A stretch of DNA of 64,000 nucleotides from Hydrangea macrophylla. Taxonomy: Eukaryota > Streptophyta > Magnoliopsida > Cornales > Hydrangeaceae. The notes under the pieces are model-generated. The model worked only from the letters and a program-made list of their open reading frames with translations, was not told the DNA's origin and searched no databases. Below, piece after piece: positions 60,269 to 64,000 of the stretch. The stretch spans positions 24,925,501 through 24,989,500 of the forward strand of contig CM066998.1 of assembly GCA_033977485.1 (NCBI GenBank), read 5' to 3'. Positions within the stretch are counted from its first letter, which is position 1; every line of letters starts with the position of its first letter. Made by a program: the position numbers and the translations under genes.

Positions 60269-61590
60269 AGATGCATATAATATTCATTCATCTAGGAGAA
60301 GTCATATTTTTACATGCATCTAAGTTTCATTTCATTCAAAAAAATGCAAAATTTTTCTTTAGCCTTGAAGTTGGATGCTAAACAATTTGTTTGCATTGAG
60401 AGACTTAGAGAGAAAAGAAGAGAAAGGGAACTACTTTCTCTCCAATTCTCTTGTTTGAATAGTTAAGTTGAGAGAAAAGAGAGAGTCAATAGAGAGAACC
60501 AGAGAGAAAGTGAGGAGAAAAATGACCCAACTTTGGTTCTCTCCAAATCAAAGAGAGGGGAGATAAGAGAAGAGAAGATAGTCAAATGTAAATAAAAGGA
60601 CCAAGATAGTAAATGTTGTACTTGATCTTGGTACGTTATCGAAGTACAGATTTGCTATTGAATTTGCTGTCGATAGTTGGACTAGAGAGAGGGGAACAAG
60701 AGAGATACATGTCTAGAGAGAGAAGTAAGAAGTGTGAGGGAATCAAAATGGTTGGTCTGAGAAAACCCTATTCGCCATTTGAGAGTAGCAGAGACAAGAA
60801 TGGTTGGTCAAAGAAACCATAGGCACCATTTGAGAGAAGTAAAGAGAGAGAGAGAGAGAGAGAGAGAGTGCAACAGTTGGTTTGAGAAAACCCAAGGAAA
60901 TTCGCTAAACAAAGTTATATATTGGCCTGAATACGACCCCTATTTAACTCACGAGAGCTCGAAATGCACTCCAAAAACCCGAAATGAACCCAATAATTTA
61001 ATAGCCCATTCTGCCATTTACCCAAATTCAGCCCGCTTGAAAAACATGCAAACCAAAATTTGCAAAATCTCGGATAGGTTCGGATGGGTTGGCGGTTGGT
61101 TTGCCAGTCCTATCTAGCTAGCATAAACAAGACCTATAATAAAACTATGTAGTTTTAATACAACAATAATAAAAGGACATTTGACCATACTCCAATTTAT
61201 ATGTCAATCTAAAGCTTGAATTTCAGACTTGTTTAATAAATAAGTTAAACTCAAACATACATAAACTTAGTTCGTATTCTATTCGCTTGTTTAATAAACG
61301 AGTCAAGCTCAAACCTGAATTTCAAGCTCGTTCAATAAACAAGCTTAATTGCAGCATACATGAGATCTACTTGGCTAGACTTTTATACACTCCTACTTCG
61401 GTGGTTTCAAATGTATCATCATCCGAATGGTTTTAATTCTAAAGAGTTGCAAGTTCAAACCAAAATAGTGTACCATTAATGGAAAGTAAATGCTCTATTT
61501 CAAAGTCAACAAACCAAGTTATAACATTTTGACAGCAAAGTGATATCACATAGTTATAATTGGAAGCCTAGCTATGATCATGAAAGACAA
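60269..61590. other. intergenic DNA, no gene supported
   Basis: About 1.3 kb: purine-rich gagaga text (60380-60560), a (GA)n at 60843-60868 and a repeated aagctcg/ttcaataaac(g/a)ag motif (61255-61345). Short frames at 60613-60822 and 60779-61117 are low-complexity. Confidence 0.6.
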
Positions 61591-61860
61591 CAATGGAAGA
61601 GAGAGAAAGTACTTTAGATATTTACACATACTCGTACAACATGAATTTACAACACAATTACAGAAAATTATACTAGAACACAATTATAGAGTCTCCAAAG
61701 AGTTGCATACAAGTAACAACCCAACATACATGACTGTTACATAAACACATATACGTATTATTGCATCTATGTACTTCATATGCATATGCTTCACCCGCAC
61801 CTCACAATGAAGTCCAACACTTCAATGATTTTTGCTCTTTGAACCATACTTCAAGGAAAA
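61591..61860 (-). other. probable 3' UTR of the exon at 61861
   Basis: AT-rich sequence directly after the stop codon on the minus strand, without another frame. The poly(A) site is not resolved. Confidence 0.35.
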
Positions 61861-62112
61861 GGAGCCCTCAATTTCATCTCAGTGGGCTCCACATCAACCA
61901 TGAAGCACTTTTTGTGTTGTTTCCAATAGTCCGCCTGTGGATTGATCCACTCAGGTTCTGCAATCTCAACCCTTGATTTCTTGAGAGCGTCTGTTGATAT
62001 GTTGTACTTGTCGTCCCTTCTCTTGATCAACTCTGGCTTCACCATGCCCAAGTTCACTGGTTGTGGCGACATCATTAGAGCAGGCGGGCCCATAGGAAGC
62101 ACATCACCTACA
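61861..62112 (-). CDS. last exon of an unidentified host gene
   Basis: Minus-strand open frame coding about 84 residues (GDVLPMGPPALMMSPQPVN at the start, EPTEMKLRAPFP at the end) to a tga at 61855-61860. It has even composition and no repeat character, unlike everything else in the window. Just upstream is a good 3' splice acceptor (tggtatggtattttctgtag), so the ATG of the larger frame at 62123 lies in the intron. No family is recognised. Preceding exons were not found up to 63640, so the gene may continue beyond the window, have a long intron, or be a captured fragment. Confidence 0.6.
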
Positions 62113-63640
62113 GAAAATACCATACCAATGATTTAGTAATTTATGTGAAAAATAAAAGTATATATAAGACGACACTTCAATGTTTTTTCGCAAGGACGTT
62201 TTGTCATGCTATTGCATTGAAAATATAATTTCAAAGCTTTCTAGAATAATCTTGGTGAAGTAGTCATTTTCAAGGACAAAGTATTTCTATGGTGGACTAG
62301 TATTCCTAGGTAAGTTTATTATATCTTTGGAATAATCTCGTTTAAGTTTAAATTAATTATTTGTAATGAAAAAGAAATCCATAAATTGGCCAAGTTTTTT
62401 TTTAAAAAAAAGGTTGTAAGTTCCTACATAGAAATATCAACATAAGAATTTTGTATCAAAAATCCGACATGGTGTAGGAGCATCCCAAAAATTCTAACAA
62501 TCAGTCCACCTGTGTGCCACATTTGTGACATAGACACACTTGTATAAATGGACAAATCACACTTCAAAATAGTAGAAAAATACATGACAAAAAGTACCCA
62601 AGCATTTTCCTATATAATAGTCATAAATGATGCAATAAGTTTCTAAAAATTACTAACGACATAGTACTAAGAGAACTTTTTCCTTACCCTTTTTTCTTTA
62701 GCCTTCTAGTAAGCAATGAGTAACATAAAAGTTGATTATGTGGTTTAGAGAGAAAAATCTGTTCTCAATAGTTCTGTGTTTGTGGAGTGCATTTTGGGGA
62801 CATAGGAGACAATGTCAGGCTTAAAAATATCTGAAGAACTAGTTCTTTATCAAACCAAAATAACACTTGATTTTGATAAAATAAAAAAGCCAATAAATGT
62901 GTAACTTGGTTTTAACCTGAGCTTATGTTCATCATTTTCAAAAAGCACTACTCAAGATTTTCAAATATTATATATTTTCTCCATCGTCCACACTGCATAC
63001 TTCCAAGACTTTGTTTTAACCTGAACCTATGTTCATCATTTTCAAACAGGCCCTATTTCTTAAGATTTTCAAATATTACACTACATGAGCATTACTCACG
63101 AATTGTAAATGTTAAAACTGCCAAATTACTCCCAATCATAAATGCTAGGGGTACTGTATACAACAATTGGAGTGATTCAACAATACAACTCTTTCCTTTT
63201 CCTTTCTTCTTTTTCCTTATTCTTCTTCTTCTTCTTTTTAACCTTCTTCTAATTATGATCCAAAACAGAAATAGCATGTTTGGGATCCGTGGAGAAAAGC
63301 TAAGAAAAATTTCCTTTGATTCACAGCCAATCTATATATTAAAATCTAAACGACCAATTTTATAATATCTAATATCTAGTTGATGCCATTTTCATTATAC
63401 AATATTTTAATTTAAAACATTATGCTGATTTGACATAAAAGTGCACTCCCAAACAGACCCTACCATTTTTTTCCTTCTAAAGAAAGTAGCATATTTAAGT
63501 AACCAATGCATAAACTCTTAGACCATCTCTGAAGATTTGCGCAAACCCTTTTACCAATGAAGCCAAAATAAAAAACTTGCTTTAGGCCTCTCAAAAGTGA
63601 AAGCCCATTATAATAAACTGCCCATTCACCACACTCCAGG
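62113..63640. other. intron or intergenic DNA, no gene supported
   Basis: AT-rich. Contains a direct repeat of about 65 bases (ttttaacctgagcttatgtt at 62910 and again near 63014, about 102 apart) and a ttcttctt run near 63220. The 146-aa frame at 62925-63365 is of biased composition and overlaps these repeats. No convincing splice-bounded exon on either strand. Confidence 0.5.
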
Positions 63641-64000
63641 ATTGATCAATTGGAAAGAGCTATGGAAGGTATTGTAAGGGCGTCGGATGAACGTGCACCG
63701 CCAGTGGAAGTTAGACACGAAAATCGGAACCCAGAACCGAGGTTGGAGCAAACTACAACAGACAAATTCGCTAAAAAGAAACCAACTTTGTTTTATGGGG
63801 GACCGGATCCGATGGAAGCTGATTTTTGGGTGTTAACATGGAACGTATCTTCCATGTACCGACCAGCAAAAAGTAAACTTTGCAGCTGATACTTTATCAG
63901 GGGACGCCCAGCATTGGTTGGTCAATATTCTTGGGGTGAAGAACCGACAACTTGGGTGGACTTTGTGGACGAGTTTAACAAGCACTATTTTCCGAAATTG
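63641..64000 (+). pseudogene. chromovirus gag fragment, runs off the window
   Basis: Homologous to residues near the gag N-terminus of the element at 46974: ERAMEGIVRASDERAPPVEV, then KKPTLFYGGPDPMEADFW and, after a frame change near 63845, AADTLSGDAQHWLVN, and after another, TTWVDFVDEFNKHYFPKL. No LTR, primer site or ATG start lies just upstream; the fragment begins abruptly at about 63640, so its 5' end was lost. Confidence 0.85.

Noticed and set aside
59613..60273. Target duplication of the TRIM array
   Set aside because: Flanking tgtct and agatg differ.
62925..63365. 146-aa plus-strand ORF
   Set aside because: Overlaps a direct repeat and a ttcttc run; biased composition and no splice or start support.

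Overview
This window is intergenic, retrotransposon-packed DNA of a flowering plant, probably a eudicot. That placement is inferred from the element families, the tRNA primers they use and the AT-rich background; nothing diagnostic of a species is visible. Almost all of it is LTR retrotransposons nested in one another. Only one short stretch near the right end (61861-62112, minus strand) looks like an exon of an ordinary host gene.

Left nest (1-39.3 kb). Reading junctions from outside in: a decayed Ty1/copia element (37527-39290) is broken by a minus-strand half LTR (36294-37526). That is broken by an old plus-strand chromovirus-like Ty3 element (pol remnant 32090-33735, 3' LTR 33759-36293). 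It is interrupted inside RNase H by a large Tat-like, gag-only element with 3.4 kb LTRs (5' LTR 8508-14161, 3' LTR 28663-32089). The 5' LTR of that element holds a 2.07 kb solo LTR (9792-11865) and is cut at its left end by another minus-strand half LTR (7161-8507). That half LTR is in turn broken by a second chromovirus (1-7160), whose reverse transcriptase carries a 0.75 kb foreign insertion (1550-2303) with an elaborate hairpin module. The Tat-like gag is split by two further LTR-like blocks (15704-18671, 18672-22186), and its interior carries a 1.5 kb solo LTR (24548-26059).

Right nest (39987-59574). A minus-strand, RT-less element with 1.63 kb LTRs, a tRNA-Asp primer site and a 5-bp target duplication (tttct) has its left LTR interrupted twice: by a 3.3 kb solo LTR (40520-43817, duplication aaact) and by a young, almost intact Tekay/Del-type chromovirus (44595-53734, duplication tccca). 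The two 2150-bp LTRs of the chromovirus differ at about seven positions by eye, and its 1523-codon gag-pol frame has a single in-frame stop.

Right flank (59.6-64 kb). A tandem TRIM-like array with four 112-bp LTRs is followed by low-complexity intergenic DNA, the orphan last exon, and a decayed chromovirus gag fragment that runs off the window.

The most unusual shared feature is that LTRs of several different families each carry a cluster of a different short palindrome: TCCGGTTAACCGGA, GGATCGATCC, TGCCG...CGGCA, CGATCGATCG and CAGTCGACTG. Other signals worth checking are seven W-boxes at about 10-bp spacing in one LTR and an identical 470-bp patch between two otherwise about 6 percent diverged LTRs.
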